In this document: positions 53,015 through 62,700 of the stretch, in pieces
Layout: each line of letters starts with the position of its first letter
Position numbering within the stretch: the first letter of the stretch is position 1
NCBI GenBank assembly: GCA_963663265.2
Contig: CAXXXM010000002.1
Span: forward strand, 248,001-312,000
Length of the DNA: 64,000 bases
DNA from: JAEXOD01 sp963663265
Lineage (GTDB): Bacteria > Bacteroidota > Ignavibacteria > Ignavibacteriales > Melioribacteraceae
Reading direction: 5' to 3'
Notes under the pieces: model-generated
What the model saw: only the letters and a program-made list of their open reading frames with translations
What the model was told of the DNA's origin: nothing
Database searches by the model: none
Translations under genes and position numbers: made by a program

Positions 53015-54127
53015 TTACACAACTTTAGTTTGTAAATCACCAACTAAGGGCAATCCAACTTCAATCTTAGTATAGTCGTCTATTTCATTGTCAATATTAA
53101 CGTATCCATTGTATAAGTTAGTTATTTTTTTGATTAGGGTCAAGCCAAGACCTGCTCCTTCGCGATTTTTTTCTTGAAAATTTACGAGTGTAAAGGCATC
53201 AATTTTTTCAAATTTTTCAAACTTGTTGATATTAATTCCAGAACCTTTATTAATAACTTGTATTATATAATATCTGCCTTTACACTCAACACTTACATTG
53301 ATAGGTGTTCCCTCAATAGAAAATTTTAGTGCATTATCTAATAATTCCGTCAAAATTAAACTAAACAATTCAGGCTTAAATTCAATTTTACCTGTTTGTA
53401 AATCGATTATTACATCACTGTTTCTCTCATACTCAGAAGCCTTGTTTTCAATTACTTTTTTTATCTTTTGAGGGTCTACTTCAAAAACTTTTACTTGAGG
53501 TGCATTAATTTTATTTTCGGCAAGAAGTTCAGCATACAGTAAAAACTTTTCAATTTTGTAGTTTAAACTTTTCCCTGATTTATTAATGTTGTTTGCAAGT
53601 TTAATTATTTCTTCTTCAGAAAGATTCTTAAAAGTATTAACTATTATTTCAGAAAAACCGATTATACTTACTAATGGAGTACGTAATTCGTGTGCAACAT
53701 TTTTTATTAAATTATTCTTGAAATCTTGAATAAAGGAAAATTGGGTTTCTTTCTTTTTAAGGCGTGATGTTATTGTTCGTAAGACATCATCAATTCGAAA
53801 TGGTTTTGTAATATAATCATCCGCCCCCAAAGCCATCCCTGTCCTTATGTCCTGCACTTCAACCTTTGCTGTTAGAAAGACAAATGGAATTAAAGAAGTT
53901 ATTGGATTATCTTGTAATTTGTTTAACAATTCTAATCCATCCATTTGCGGCATTCTAATGTCGCTGATGATTATGTCCGGCTCCCCAACCAATGCCACCT
54001 TATAACCTTCGTACCCATTTGAAGCCAAAAGTGTTTTATAACCATTAAATTCTAATATGTCCTGCAAATTCGATTGTAAGTCTAAATCATCCTCAACTAT
54101 TAATACAGTTTTTCTTTCAGAAGTCAT
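53015..54127 (-). CDS. Receiver-HisKA-HATPase hybrid
   Basis: The product is 370 residues. A receiver domain (about 1-125) has LIVEDDLDLQSNLQ, the phospho-aspartate in IIISDIRMPQMDG and the lysine in DYITKPFRIDD. It is followed directly by HisKA with NVAHELRTPLVSIIG (~146) and HATPase with LLDNALKFS, GSGININKF and GAGLGLTLIKKI. There is no PAS or membrane domain. The receiver-first design suggests the kinase is gated by phosphorylation from CheA or the big upstream kinase. Confidence 0.87.
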   Translation of the reverse strand: MTSERKTVLIVEDDLDLQSNLQDILEFNGYKTLLASNGYEGYKVALVGEPDIIISDIRMPQMDGLELLNKLQDNPITSLIPFVFLTAKVEVQDIRTGMALGADDYITKPFRIDDVLRTITSRLKKKETQFSFIQDFKNNLIKNVAHELRTPLVSIIGFSEIIVNTFKNLSEEEIIKLANNINKSGKSLNYKIEKFLLYAELLAENKINAPQVKVFEVDPQKIKKVIENKASEYERNSDVIIDLQTGKIEFKPELFSLILTELLDNALKFSIEGTPINVSVECKGRYYIIQVINKGSGININKFEKFEKIDAFTLVNFQEKNREGAGLGLTLIKKITNLYNGYVNIDNEIDDYTKIEVGLPLVGDLQTKVV

Positions 54128-54177
54128 AATTAAGCTGCAAATAATTTTTAACTTACAATTACTAATGTAAAAATATG

Positions 54178-54205
54178 ATATTGGGGCATAAAAACCCCAT
54201 AATAT
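54178..54205 (-). terminator. GGGG/CCCC hairpin between regulator and kinase genes
   Basis: TGGGG and CCCCA pair around an 8-base loop, with ATATT-type flanks that add further pairing. On the minus strand it is followed by a T-rich ATATCATATTTTTAC. It lies about 50 bases past the LytTR gene and before the 53015-54127 gene, inside a 128-base gap, so it may partly end transcription and divide the cluster into two units. Confidence 0.5.
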
Positions 54206-54255
54206 TGTGTAAGCGGGTTAAAAAGTGTGTGAAAGGGATTTTTTTAGTGTAAACA

Positions 54256-55017
54256 TCAGTTGAATATTCTTAACTTGGTGGCAAGGCGTTTACTAACTGT
54301 AAATTCTTTTACTTCATTGTATAATTTTATTTTATATGTACTATTAAACCATTTTTCTATTTTTTCTATTTGGTCTATACAAATTATTGTACTTCTGTTA
54401 ACTTTAAAAAAGTTGTTTTCTGGAAGTTTCAGCTCCCATTCTTTTAATGGTTTATGGAGTAATACATTTTTGCCATTTGAAAGATACAGTATAGTATATT
54501 GATTATCTGCCTCAATAAACTTTATATCCGAAACTTTAATAAATCCAATATCTTCTTTTTGTTTAATAAATATTTTACCATCAAGTTGAAGTTTTTCAAC
54601 TTCATTTGAATCAGTTTTTTTTCCAGAGTTTTCTTCATTTATTAAAGCAAATTTTTTCAGTCTTCCCTCAATAGCAGAAAGAACCTCATCTCTTCTATAT
54701 GGTTTTAACAAATAATCATCGGCACCCAACTCCATAGCCAAACGAACATGCTCTCTTTCCACTCGAGCAGATAGAAAAATTATTGGTATTTTTTTTGTAC
54801 TTTCATGCTGCTGTAATATTTTTAACAAGTCATAGCCACTTCTTCCTTTCATAACTATATCACTAAGAATTAAGTCAGGAGTGTGCAGCAAAGCTAATTC
54901 TTCAGCCGAAAAACCGTTATCAGCTGATATAACATCATAATCTTCTTCCGAAAGTAATGTAACAAGGTTCTCTCTTAGAGGACCTTCATCTTCAACAATT
55001 AATATTTTTTTACTCAT
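54256..55017 (-). CDS. LytTR-type response regulator
   Basis: The product is 253 residues. A receiver domain (about 1-125; LIVEDEGPLRENLV, LILSDIVMKGRSG, YLLKPYRRDEV) is followed by a LytTR DNA-binding domain (about 155-253; GFIKVSDIKFIEADNQYTIL, FFKVNRSTIICIDQI, FTVSKRLATKL). It lies 6 bases below the seven-PAS kinase and should be its direct target. It is the only DNA-binding output in the chemosensory cluster. Targets are unknown; LytTR regulators bind direct repeats upstream of their genes. Confidence 0.9.
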   Translation of the reverse strand: MSKKILIVEDEGPLRENLVTLLSEEDYDVISADNGFSAEELALLHTPDLILSDIVMKGRSGYDLLKILQQHESTKKIPIIFLSARVEREHVRLAMELGADDYLLKPYRRDEVLSAIEGRLKKFALINEENSGKKTDSNEVEKLQLDGKIFIKQKEDIGFIKVSDIKFIEADNQYTILYLSNGKNVLLHKPLKEWELKLPENNFFKVNRSTIICIDQIEKIEKWFNSTYKIKLYNEVKEFTVSKRLATKLRIFN

Positions 55018-55023
55018 AAAACA

Positions 55024-58000
55024 CTATTTAATTGGAATAATTACCGTTATTTTAGTCCCTTTATTCTCCCCGCTTTCAACAAAAACTTCGCCATTGTGCA
55101 ACTCAACGTACCTTTTCACAATAGACATTCCTAAACCAGTACCGGTAATCTGATTAACATTATTTCCACGATGGAAAGGTTCAAATAAATAAGGCATATC
55201 TTCTTGTGATATCCCTATTCCATTATCTTTTACTTCAATTGTCAACTTTTTGGTATCTGAACTTACTTTAAAAGTAACAACCTCTCCAATAGAAGAATAT
55301 TTTACTGCATTAGAAAGTAAATTTACAAAAATTGAATTTAATAATCTATCATCTAATAAGAATTTTTTGTCTGCTGCTAAATATTCATATACAATAGTGT
55401 GTGTTTTTCCATATTGAACACGTGCATCTTCAATTATCCTATTACAAAAGTCCTCCAAATTTAGTTCAATCGGATTAAATGAAATTTTTCCGGATTCAAC
55501 CCTGCTGACAGAGAGAACGTCGTTAATTAAATCCGTCATGTGTTCAATTGTTCCTTTAATTCTTGCAATATGTTCTTTTAATTTCTTTTCATCCCATCTA
55601 TAACCATATGATTCTAAAAGTTCAGTAGATGACAACATTGTTGCAAGAGGAGTTCTAAACTCGTGCGATGCTGTAGAAATAAATCGTGTTTTTAATTCAC
55701 TAAAATTTTTCTCTTTTTGTAATGTCTCTTCTAATACTGCTTCAATTGCTTTTTCTTTTTCAATCTCTTCTTTTAATTGAACATTTGCTCTAAACAACTC
55801 TTTAGTTTTTAAAGCAACCATTCTTTCCAAATTATCTTTATAGTTATTTAATTCGTTCTCAATTGCTTTTCGTGCTGTTATATCTCTAATAATAGATAAT
55901 ACACAGTTTTCTCCTTCAAGCTCAATAACAACTGCCGAAATTAAGCCTACCAATATTGAACCATCCTTTCGCTTAAATTCTGCTTCTTTGTTTTTTACTG
56001 AACCTTCATGTTCAATTAGATAAAAGAATTCTTTTTTATCGCTCTTTGAATTCCAAATTTTAACTTTTTCTGAGGTGGTTCCAATTATTTCATCAAAACC
56101 ATAACCTAAATTTTTAGTAAACCCAATATTTACATCAATAAAAGAATAATCACTTAATCTAACAATACTAATAGCATCCGGTGAAGTATAAAAAGCTTTG
56201 GAATATTTATTTTTTAATTCTATTAATTCTTTTTGAGTTTGCATGCTTTTGGTAACATCTGTATCCGCCCCTCTAAATCCTATTATATTTCTATCAGCAT
56301 CAAAAATGGCAGAGCCGGTTGTTTCAATAAGAATAATTGTACCATCTTTATGTTTATTAGGGTTAACAGAACGAAACAGCCTACCTTCCAAGTTGATAGT
56401 TTCTTGTACTGCTTTAACCATTTCATCTCTTGATTCATCTGGAAAGAAGTCGTAATAATACATTTTTCCAACAACTTCATCAACTGAATAACCGGTTAGT
56501 TTTTCAACTGAAGCAGTACTGAAAGTATAAAGCCCATCTGCATTAACTTCCCATATCCAGTCATTTGTATTTTCGGCAACTTGTCTAAATCTATCTTCAC
56601 TCACTCTTAATGCAGTCTCAATATTTTTTCTTTCTGTAATATCTTCAAATACTGTTGCAAAATAATCTTTTACATTACTAAATGCCGAAACCCTGAAGTA
56701 TTTGTTTAACGCAATTGAATACCGTTCAAATTCTACTGATTGACACTGAAGTGAAACCTTGCCATAGTCTTCAATCCATGTTGCTTCAATATTAGGGAGA
56801 ATGTCCGTAGCTTTTTTACCTAAAATATCTGCACTTTTAAGACCTGTTATCCTTTCAAAAGCCGGATTGACTTCTAAGAAAATATAGTCAATTGGTTTTC
56901 CATCTTCATCGTATATAATTTTATGAAAACCAAAACCTTCCTGCATTCCTTCAAATAACGAGCGATATTTTTCTTCACTTTCTTTTATTAAGTTTTCTGC
57001 AAGTTTCTTTTCAGTTATATCCTCAATAGACGATACAACCCCTTCAAACTCAAATTTTTCATTTAATAATGGAGAAGCATTTATACTTAAAAAGCGTACT
57101 GTATCTTTACTTTGTTTGTATAAAACATTAACATCGCGAATAGGTAAAAGCTTAGTAATAACTTTATTAAAGGGATTTTCATGTAATTCAATTTTTCTCC
57201 CGCTTTCATCACAAAATCCTAACTTTGGATTAGTAAATTGTAATTTTTCATCTATGTCAAACCTACAATTAAATATTTTTTCAGCCGACATATTCCCAAA
57301 TTCTATTTCGTTAAATTTATTTATATACATAACGCCAACAGGAATTGTTGTCAAAATCCATTGTAATAGATTTTTTTCTTTTTGAAGAGCTTCTTCTGCT
57401 TTTCTTTGTTCGGTAATATTAACCGAAAAACAAATAATTCCCGCAACTTCTCCCTTTTCATTAAACCAAGGAACTTTGTCTGAACGATAATATAATTCTT
57501 TTCCTTTTACAATAAATTTTTCCAATATACCAAATTTTGGTTTTTTGGTTGCAAGAATTTCTAAATCGTCCATATAGTATTTTTTATAACTATTCGGAAA
57601 AATTACACTTGCGGACTGCCCTGTAATTTGGTCAATCGTAAACTCAGTTGTAGCTTCGGCTGCTTTATTTACCCTGAGATAATTATTATTTTTATCCTTA
57701 AAGAAAATAGCAATTGGTGAAAGGTCTATGATAGTTTTTAAATCTTCTTTTTCTTTATCTAATAAAATTTGTAATTGAGTTTCTTTAGTTAAATCTGTTA
57801 ATACTCCTGTTATAACTATTTCGCCTTTTTTATTTACAACAGAACGAGTAGAAATTTTACAGTAACTAATTTGGTTATCCTTTTTAACCAACCGCAGATT
57901 AATGTTTTTTGTTTCCTTAGAAAACATCACACCATTATTAGAAAACATTGTTTTATAATCTTCTTCATAAACATAATTTTTAAAACTTGTATTTATCATT

Positions 58001-59610
58001 TCATTGTGATTATAGAGAAGGATATGACTAATAACCGGACTAATATAACTGATAATTCCATTCTCTTTTACAGTAAATAAAACATCATTAATATTTTCAA
58101 CTAAATTTTGGTATTTTTCTTTATTGCTTAAAATTTCAGCTTCATTTTTTTTCCTTTCAGTTATATCGCGTATAATTGCTTGATAAAATATTTTAGAATC
58201 TATTTCAATTTTTCTAATACTAACTTCAACCGGAAAACGAACTTTGTCTTTCCTTTTATTTACAGACTCAAATACAATTCCATTTTTTATATCATCTGAA
58301 TTTTGATATTCCTTAATAAGCTGTTCAATACTTTCATCCCAAAGGTCTCGAATATTCAACAATTGCATTTCAAAATGATCATATCCATATAGTTGAGAAG
58401 CTCGTTCATTATATTCAACAATATAAGTTTTATCATTAAATAACATTATACAATCGCTTGCATTTTTTAGTAATGTTTCATAACGTATTTGATAAGCTTG
58501 TTTATCCACTAATAAATTATAAGCTTCTTCAATACGCAAATTTTTATGATGTCGCAGCAATAAGTAAGCCGTAAATATTGCACTAAAAATTAAAAACAAA
58601 CTGAATATGATTAAATAAATTGCAATGTATTTTTTGTATTCAAAATACGAGGATAAATTAACTTTTGTCATCAACGCCCAAGATGTATACCCCAGTCTAA
58701 CTATTTTTGAGTAAACATATTCGTTATCCTTATCGTAACCTTCATATTCCCCCCAAAGAATTTGTAAATTATAATTAGCAAGAAACGGAATATTTGTTTT
58801 CCGTTTTACAAGATACGGAAGGTTTACTGAATTTAAACCTGCTTCATATACCATTCCCGGAGAATTGTAATCCTGCAAGTAAAAAGCTGTATGATAAAAT
58901 CTTTCTCCACTCGTAAAATCTGCCAAAATTCTTTTTAAACTTTGATTTAAGTCTAATAAAAACACCATGTATCCATAGTGTTCAAATTTATCTTTATCAA
59001 TATAAAAAACTCCAAATACTATTTCTAAATAACCATCATCTTTTGTAAATATAAATTCAGTCCTCCTCATATTCATAAAAGTTGACTTAGATGAAAGAAT
59101 TTTTTCTATTCGAGTTTGAGTATCTTTTGCTTCTTTTATATCTTTTATTCTTTGAGCATATCTATTTTGTTTTAATTCTTTTGTTAAATCCTTTACCTGC
59201 TCAGAAACCACATTATTCTTGTTGTTTCTTTCATTAAAATTATATAAAACATTGTAATTTGTATCAATTATCATTACACCGGAAAAATAGTAATCTGTTA
59301 TTAGACCTTTTAAGAAATAATTCAAATCACTATCTTCGGCAATAGAACGTTTATTTAAATAAGCTTGATAAATCTGGTTTTGGACCAATTGATTTTTTGC
59401 AATCTGGTAGGGTAGTTGACTTGTATTTTGATACCAAGAAGACAACTCTTTGGTTCTAAATGTTGAAACCGAATTTAATTCAGTAACAATCTCTTTATGA
59501 AGTGATTCAGTAAAATTCAAATATATGTAAATATTTGCAATAACAACAGTTAATACAAATATAATTAAACTTATAACCGTATATCTTAACCAAGGATCCT
59601 TCTGTTTCAA
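55024..59610 (-). CDS. Seven-PAS membrane sensor histidine kinase
   Basis: The product is 1528 residues, very long for a histidine kinase. A helix at about 10-34 and another near 330-355 enclose a periplasmic domain of about 295 residues (SELSSWYQNT-type helix, then FYIDKDKFEHYGYMVFLLDL), likely of the dCache-like type. Seven PAS domains follow, beginning near YETLLKNASDCIML, YQNLVENINDVLF, LKTIIDLSPIAIF, LQWILTTIPVGVM, YRSLFEGMQEGFG, FRQVAENTNDWIW and YSKAFYTSPDAIS. HisKA is RFISTASHEFRTPLATML (~1295). HATPase has NLLSNAVKYS, DNGIGISQED and GTGLGMSIVKRY. It is the first gene of the chemosensory cluster. Confidence 0.9.
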   Translation of the reverse strand: MKQKDPWLRYTVISLIIFVLTVVIANIYIYLNFTESLHKEIVTELNSVSTFRTKELSSWYQNTSQLPYQIAKNQLVQNQIYQAYLNKRSIAEDSDLNYFLKGLITDYYFSGVMIIDTNYNVLYNFNERNNKNNVVSEQVKDLTKELKQNRYAQRIKDIKEAKDTQTRIEKILSSKSTFMNMRRTEFIFTKDDGYLEIVFGVFYIDKDKFEHYGYMVFLLDLNQSLKRILADFTSGERFYHTAFYLQDYNSPGMVYEAGLNSVNLPYLVKRKTNIPFLANYNLQILWGEYEGYDKDNEYVYSKIVRLGYTSWALMTKVNLSSYFEYKKYIAIYLIIFSLFLIFSAIFTAYLLLRHHKNLRIEEAYNLLVDKQAYQIRYETLLKNASDCIMLFNDKTYIVEYNERASQLYGYDHFEMQLLNIRDLWDESIEQLIKEYQNSDDIKNGIVFESVNKRKDKVRFPVEVSIRKIEIDSKIFYQAIIRDITERKKNEAEILSNKEKYQNLVENINDVLFTVKENGIISYISPVISHILLYNHNEMINTSFKNYVYEEDYKTMFSNNGVMFSKETKNINLRLVKKDNQISYCKISTRSVVNKKGEIVITGVLTDLTKETQLQILLDKEKEDLKTIIDLSPIAIFFKDKNNNYLRVNKAAEATTEFTIDQITGQSASVIFPNSYKKYYMDDLEILATKKPKFGILEKFIVKGKELYYRSDKVPWFNEKGEVAGIICFSVNITEQRKAEEALQKEKNLLQWILTTIPVGVMYINKFNEIEFGNMSAEKIFNCRFDIDEKLQFTNPKLGFCDESGRKIELHENPFNKVITKLLPIRDVNVLYKQSKDTVRFLSINASPLLNEKFEFEGVVSSIEDITEKKLAENLIKESEEKYRSLFEGMQEGFGFHKIIYDEDGKPIDYIFLEVNPAFERITGLKSADILGKKATDILPNIEATWIEDYGKVSLQCQSVEFERYSIALNKYFRVSAFSNVKDYFATVFEDITERKNIETALRVSEDRFRQVAENTNDWIWEVNADGLYTFSTASVEKLTGYSVDEVVGKMYYYDFFPDESRDEMVKAVQETINLEGRLFRSVNPNKHKDGTIILIETTGSAIFDADRNIIGFRGADTDVTKSMQTQKELIELKNKYSKAFYTSPDAISIVRLSDYSFIDVNIGFTKNLGYGFDEIIGTTSEKVKIWNSKSDKKEFFYLIEHEGSVKNKEAEFKRKDGSILVGLISAVVIELEGENCVLSIIRDITARKAIENELNNYKDNLERMVALKTKELFRANVQLKEEIEKEKAIEAVLEETLQKEKNFSELKTRFISTASHEFRTPLATMLSSTELLESYGYRWDEKKLKEHIARIKGTIEHMTDLINDVLSVSRVESGKISFNPIELNLEDFCNRIIEDARVQYGKTHTIVYEYLAADKKFLLDDRLLNSIFVNLLSNAVKYSSIGEVVTFKVSSDTKKLTIEVKDNGIGISQEDMPYLFEPFHRGNNVNQITGTGLGMSIVKRYVELHNGEVFVESGENKGTKITVIIPIK

Positions 59611-59859
59611 ACTAACTCCTAAACATCAATACTTGAAGATTTTTTTAAGCAAAATTTTTGCTAATTTAAAATATAATATTTTTATATTTTATTCTACTAT
59701 TATTTAATATTGTTTTGGAATAATTTTTAACAATTATGAAGAAGAGTAAAATTATTTAAGAAAGAATCAACGATTTACATTTTAGAAGAAAGAGCCGTTG
59801 AAAAGCAAAAATTAAAACGTTGGCTTAGAAGTCAATAAAGTTTGAGTATTAATAAAATA

Positions 59860-59886
59860 CCCGGATACTTAAATAAAGTATCCGGG
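59860..59886 (-). terminator. Intrinsic terminator of the alcohol dehydrogenase operon
   Basis: CCCGGATACTT (59860-59870) and AAGTATCCGGG (59876-59886) form an 11-bp perfect stem around AAATA. On the minus strand it is followed by TATTTTATTAATAC. It lies 9 bases past the stop of the 59895-61055 gene. Confidence 0.75.
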
Positions 59887-59894
59887 GGTATTAT

Positions 59895-61055
59895 CTATTT
59901 TAACTGATATGTTAAAGTTTCTTTTACCTTTTCTGGATTTAATAATCCCCTATCACCAAATTTTAACCATCCTCTTTTTAAGAATCTATCTGAAATCTCA
60001 AGTACAGTATCAGAAGTTAAATCATAATCAGCCAATCTGGTTTTTATGTCTAACGAGTTAAAGAATTTTTCTGTCTTTTCAATTGCAGCATTAATTCTTT
60101 CTTCTTCTGTACCTTCAGTAATTCCAAGAACTCTTTCCCCATATTGTAAAAGTTTTTCTTTTTTTTCAGTTTTAAATACTTTCCAATATCCCGGTAACAC
60201 AATAGCAAGAGTTCTACCATGGTCAATTTCATGCAATGCTGTAAGTTCATGCCCAATCATGTGAATACCCCAATCTTGTACTTGAGACATCCCAATTAAT
60301 CCATTTAAAGCCATTGTTGCACACCACATTAAATTACTCATGGCTTCGTAATCGGCTGGATTTTCATATACCTTAGGAGCAACCTCAATAAGACTAAGTA
60401 AAATTGCTTCTGCAAATCTATCTTGTAATGGGGCACCATTAGGAATTGTTAAGTATTGTTCAATAACATGTATATATGCATCAACTATACCGTTTGCAAC
60501 TTGCCTTTTTGGTAAAGTACCAGCTGCGTCCGGAAGTAAAAATGAAAATTGAGGATATGAATGAACGGACATAAATGCAAGCTTTTCATTTGTTGAATTA
60601 CGTGTTACAACCGAACCCATATTCATTTCTGAGCCTGTCGCCGGTAAAGTTAAAACCACTCCTAAAGGAAGTGACTTCTCAACTTTTCCTCCTTTTTCAA
60701 GTATATCCCAAGGATCACCATTATTGTATAAGGCGGCAGCAGCAATAAACTTTGTTGCATCAATAACAGAACCACCACCAACAGCTAATAAAAAATTAAT
60801 CCCCTTTTCTTTTATTAACTCAACTGCTTTTATGCAAGTTTCATAGCGTGGATTAGGTTCAATTCCACTAAACTCAAACACCTCAAAACCTTTTAGGGTT
60901 TCGAGTACTTGACTATAAACACCATTTTTATGGATACTTCCCCCACCGTAAATAATAAGTACTTTATCATTTGGGGGGATTAAACCATTTAATTTACTTA
61001 ATTGTCCTTTCCCAAAAAATACTTTTACCGGATTATAATATTCAAAGTTTTTCAT
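59895..61055 (-). CDS. Iron-containing alcohol dehydrogenase (YqhD/BDH-like)
   Basis: The product is 386 residues of the Fe-ADH family: KVFFGKGQ, the nucleotide motif YGGGSIHKNGVY, AVGGGSVIDATKF and LPATGSEMN. The metal ligands are in NGIVDAYIHVIEQYL (Asp and His) and DWGIHMIGHELTALHEIDHG (two His). The GGGSIKKNG pattern is YqhD-like, which favours NADPH and broad aldehyde reduction. It overlaps the aldo/keto reductase gene by four bases at its start and belongs to the TetR-controlled block. Aldehyde detoxification is a reasonable role. Confidence 0.86.
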   Translation of the reverse strand: MKNFEYYNPVKVFFGKGQLSKLNGLIPPNDKVLIIYGGGSIHKNGVYSQVLETLKGFEVFEFSGIEPNPRYETCIKAVELIKEKGINFLLAVGGGSVIDATKFIAAAALYNNGDPWDILEKGGKVEKSLPLGVVLTLPATGSEMNMGSVVTRNSTNEKLAFMSVHSYPQFSFLLPDAAGTLPKRQVANGIVDAYIHVIEQYLTIPNGAPLQDRFAEAILLSLIEVAPKVYENPADYEAMSNLMWCATMALNGLIGMSQVQDWGIHMIGHELTALHEIDHGRTLAIVLPGYWKVFKTEKKEKLLQYGERVLGITEGTEEERINAAIEKTEKFFNSLDIKTRLADYDLTSDTVLEISDRFLKRGWLKFGDRGLLNPEKVKETLTYQLK

Positions 61056-62047
61056 ATATTCTCCTTATTGTTTTTTAAAATCTGCATTCTTTTTGTATCA
61101 TATCGTTCTCCCGAAACTAAATCTCCTAAGCCATCAAGAATTTTAATTTCTTCATTGGTTAATATAATTTTAACAGAATTTATATTTTCTAACAGATATT
61201 TTTGACGTTTCGTTCCTGGAATTGGTATTATGTCTCTCCCTTTATTTAGCAGCCAAGCCAATGCAATTTGAGCAGGTTTTACTTTTTTGTAATCTGCAAT
61301 TTCTTCAACCACTTTAACTATTTCCAAATTTTTTGTTAGATTATCTCCAACAAATCGTGGAGACATTCTTCTAAAATCATTGTTCTCCAAGTTATTAATA
61401 TCTTTAATTGCACCGGTTAAAAATCCTCTTCCAAGTGGACTATATGCAACAAAGCTTATTCCTAATTCTCTACATTTTTCTAAGATGTTTTCTTCAACAT
61501 CTCTCGTCCATAATGAATATTCCGTTTGTAAAGCTGAAATTGGATGAACTTTATTAGCTCTTTCTAAAAGTTCTGCCGAAACTTCAGAGAGACCAAGATA
61601 TCTAACTTTACCTTCTTTTACTAATTCAGACATTGCTCCAACAGATTCTTCAATAGGAGTGTTGATATCGGGTCTGTGCATATAGTACAAATCAATTACA
61701 TCAGTCTTTAGCCTTTTCAAACTTTCCTCAGCACATCGTTTAACATATTCAGGTTTGCCATTAACAGTAATATCAATAGTGTTTGGGTCTCTTACAATTC
61801 CAAACTTGGTAGCTAAAACAACTTCTTTTCGTTTTCCCTTTATTGCTTTACCAACAAGAATTTCGTTATCTCCCCTGCCATACATGTCAGCAGTATCAAG
61901 AAAATTAATCCCGTTGTCAAGTGCAAGATGTATTGTCGAAATTGATTCATTTTCATCAGCAGAACCATAAAATTCACTCATACCCATTGTTCCTAATCCA
62001 ATAGAAGATACTTCTAAATCGCTATTTCCAATTTTCCTTTTTTCCAT
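61052..62047 (-). CDS. Aldo/keto reductase
   Basis: The product is 331 residues with the full AKR tetrad: D51, Y56 (DTADMYGRGD), K81 (LATKFG) and H125 (YYMHRPD). ALQTEYSLWTRD, SFVAYSPLGRGFL and IIPIPGTKRQKYL mark the NADPH-binding side. It fits the AKR13-type reductases. GAGGAG lies just upstream of the ATG. An operator-like palindrome lies at 62060-62077, beside the ribosome site. It should reduce aldehydes or ketones together with the alcohol dehydrogenase. Confidence 0.88.
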   Translation of the reverse strand: MEKRKIGNSDLEVSSIGLGTMGMSEFYGSADENESISTIHLALDNGINFLDTADMYGRGDNEILVGKAIKGKRKEVVLATKFGIVRDPNTIDITVNGKPEYVKRCAEESLKRLKTDVIDLYYMHRPDINTPIEESVGAMSELVKEGKVRYLGLSEVSAELLERANKVHPISALQTEYSLWTRDVEENILEKCRELGISFVAYSPLGRGFLTGAIKDINNLENNDFRRMSPRFVGDNLTKNLEIVKVVEEIADYKKVKPAQIALAWLLNKGRDIIPIPGTKRQKYLLENINSVKIILTNEEIKILDGLGDLVSGERYDTKRMQILKNNKENI

Positions 62048-62059
62048 TGATCACTCCTC

Positions 62060-62077
62060 TGAATGATTATTCATTCA
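62060..62077. promoter_or_regulatory. TetR-type operator candidate before the aldo/keto reductase
   Basis: TGAATGA-TTAT-TCATTCA is a perfect inverted repeat with 7-base arms. Its first 14 bases match the site before tetR at 12 of 14 positions (TGAATGWTYATTCA). It lies 13 bases upstream of the reductase ATG and 22 bases beyond the tetR stop, so binding could block transcription or translation start of the two reductases. Confidence 0.65.
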
Positions 62078-62098
62078 TTTTTTTTGTAAAAAAAAGCA

Positions 62099-62671
62099 TT
62101 AACTTTTAATTGCATCCCAACAAGTTTGGAATGTTAAATCTATATTTTCATGTGAAAATTCAAAATCACCACTAAAGTGTTGCCTAACTAAAGCAGCCAG
62201 AGGTGCAAAAACCTGTGCATGAAGAACCGTATTGGGAATATCTTTAATAACTTTATCTTTTTTAGCACGTTCAAAAACATCCAAAACTGGCGAATAGATA
62301 CGAAGTCCCTCTTCTTTAGTTAACTTATCAATATAAGGCGAGTTTGTAAACTGCTGAAAAAACAAAAAAGGTTCTTTGTTTTCAAGCATAAATTGAATGT
62401 AATTTTTATAAATTAATTCTAATGCAACTCGTATTGGCAAATTTCTATTGTATCCTTCTACTACCGCAGCTGTAAGTTGTTCTTTAAGATTGAGGTACAG
62501 CTCGTTTAGTAAAGTATGTTTATCTTTAAAATAGATATAAATTGTTCCAGCGGCAATCCCAGCGTCTTTTGCAATTAAGCTTATAGGGGTAGCATCAAAA
62601 CCATTTTGAGTAATCAACTTTACAGTTGATCTAAAAATTATATCTTTTTTATCACAACATTCATTTTTCAT
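62099..62671 (-). CDS. TetR-family transcriptional regulator
   Basis: The product is 190 residues. The helix-turn-helix at about 10-55 has IIFRSTVKLITQNGFDATPI, AKDAGIAAGTIYIYFKDKHTL, the TetR signature. The C-terminal domain is a helical ligand-binding region. A palindrome TGAATG-TT-CATTCA lies 14 bases upstream of the start, and a matching one lies 22 bases past the stop, before the reductase gene, so it likely represses both itself and the reductase block. The inducer is presumably a toxic aldehyde or related compound. Confidence 0.87.
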   Translation of the reverse strand: MKNECCDKKDIIFRSTVKLITQNGFDATPISLIAKDAGIAAGTIYIYFKDKHTLLNELYLNLKEQLTAAVVEGYNRNLPIRVALELIYKNYIQFMLENKEPFLFFQQFTNSPYIDKLTKEEGLRIYSPVLDVFERAKKDKVIKDIPNTVLHAQVFAPLAALVRQHFSGDFEFSHENIDLTFQTCWDAIKS

Positions 62672-62684
62672 ACTACTAAAATAT

Positions 62685-62700
62685 ATGAATGTTCATTCAT
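62685..62700. promoter_or_regulatory. TetR-type operator candidate before tetR
   Basis: ATGAATG and CATTCAT are exact inverted arms around a central TT. The core TGAATGTTCATTCA (62686-62699) shares 12 of 14 bases with the site at 62060-62073. It lies 13 bases before the tetR start codon, in the position for autorepression. Confidence 0.68.

Noticed and set aside
59737..59841. Short open stretch reading about 34 residues (ends KQKLKRWLRSQ) between the seven-PAS kinase and the alcohol dehydrogenase operon
   Set aside because: It has no start codon in frame (a stop precedes it) and no recognised match. It may be a transposase or other gene remnant, but nothing else of a mobile element is visible.
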